43,368 nucleotides of DNA, taken from positions 1 through 43,368 of the forward strand of contig JAHBXY010000070.1 of assembly GCA_019636275.1 (NCBI GenBank). The letters run 5' to 3'. Origin of the DNA: Planctomycetota bacterium (GTDB lineage Bacteria > Planctomycetota > J058). Under the pieces are notes generated by a model that worked only from the letters and a program-made list of their open reading frames with translations, was not told the origin of the DNA and did no database searches. The position numbers and the translations under genes are program-made. Shown here piece by piece: positions 43,128 through 43,368 of this stretch (the first letter of the stretch is position 1; every line of letters starts with the position of its first letter).

Positions 43128-43368
43128 CCCCGAGGCGCTGCGCGCGGCCCTGCGCGCGGCCGTCGCCGGGCGGGCCGACGAGGCGGTGACCCGCCGCCGC
43201 GAGGCGCTCGACCTCCCGCCCCGCGCGCGCCCGACCGTCGACCGGGTCGACGTGCCGGCGCGGCTGCGCGCCCTCGCCGCCCTGGAAAGCCTGCGTCAGC
43301 GCAGCGAGCTCACCCCGGCCCTCGTCGAGGGCGCGCTCGGTCCGCTCGACCTCCGCGGCGCCCCCGAC
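43120..43368 (+). CDS. Start of an unknown gene coupled to hscC (3' end outside the window)
   Basis: The frame opens at GTG 43120, eight bases inside hscC, and stays open to the window edge (83 codons). The sequence is Ala/Arg/Leu-rich and helical, with 'ADPEALRAALRAAVAGRADEAV' type repeats and no J-domain HPD motif so far. The tight overlap indicates co-expression with the chaperone; a co-factor or regulator is inference only. Confidence 0.65.

Overview
The window is a very GC-rich bacterial chromosome segment, close to 75% G+C by eye, with almost every third codon position G or C. It is densely packed on both strands, starts often with GTG, and frequently uses 4-base stop/start overlaps. 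The gene content suggests Planctomycetota or a related predator-type lineage such as Myxococcota: Ser/Thr kinases with C-terminal membrane anchors and an FGE-like domain, a PDZ/alpha-toroid/cytochrome c fusion, DUF4013 and RDD membrane proteins, an ECF sigma with zinc-finger anti-sigma, and many exported proteins of unknown role. No rRNA or other decisive taxonomic marker is present, so this is inference.

Layout. 1-2411: end of an unknown gene, then the PDZ/toroid/cytochrome c membrane protein. 2371-4359 (minus): a hypothetical protein and a DEDDh exonuclease with a C-terminal BRCT domain. 4613-7900: two translationally coupled Ser/Thr kinases, the second frameshifted before a C-terminal FGE-like domain. 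7908-8540 (minus): a DUF4013-like membrane protein. 8686-12486: glycerol-3-phosphate dehydrogenase and a hybrid histidine kinase. 12666-15388 (minus): a DNA-repair pair, MBL-fold exonuclease plus ATP-dependent ligase. 15426-17662 (minus): ECF sigma factor and its frameshifted anti-sigma factor. 17873-20460: an RDD-domain membrane protein and a Memo-family protein. 20483-23084 (minus): FdxA-like ferredoxin, Mrp/ApbC-type Fe-S carrier ATPase and a membrane-anchored alpha/beta hydrolase, with a sigma54-type activator divergent at 23190 behind three palindromic operators. 24801-28356: two related exported proteins and a Tat-lipoprotein flavoenzyme. 28557-31832 (minus): a large AddB-like Fe-S nuclease. 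31953-32836: a GGDEF/ribbon-helix-helix fusion, then tRNA-Ala(CGC) with a promoter and a strong hairpin. 32867-36190 (minus): a 1107-residue secreted amine-oxidase-like flavoprotein. 36382-37263: a LysR remnant and a universal-stress-protein remnant joined head to head. 37354-41329: an exported methyltransferase, an AraC regulator, an R2K-type ATP-grasp protein and a second DEDDh exonuclease. 41379-43368: an HscC-type Hsp70 and the start of a coupled unknown gene.

The genes form short functional groups rather than one pathway: signalling (kinases, hybrid kinase, ECF pair), DNA repair (ligase/exonuclease, AddB-like nuclease, two DEDDh exonucleases), Fe-S and redox (ferredoxin, Mrp, flavoproteins), and envelope proteins. 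No CRISPR array, insertion sequence, prophage or complete defence island is visible. The strongest unexplained signals are the triple CACCGG-N4-CCGGTG operator, a perfect 23-bp inverted repeat followed by a 15-bp tandem repeat in the longest non-coding gap (25500-25938), a 100-bp palindromic element at 28408-28507, and a deletion-like junction near 36550. Two single-base frameshifts, one in a homopolymer, warn that some oddities may be sequencing errors.
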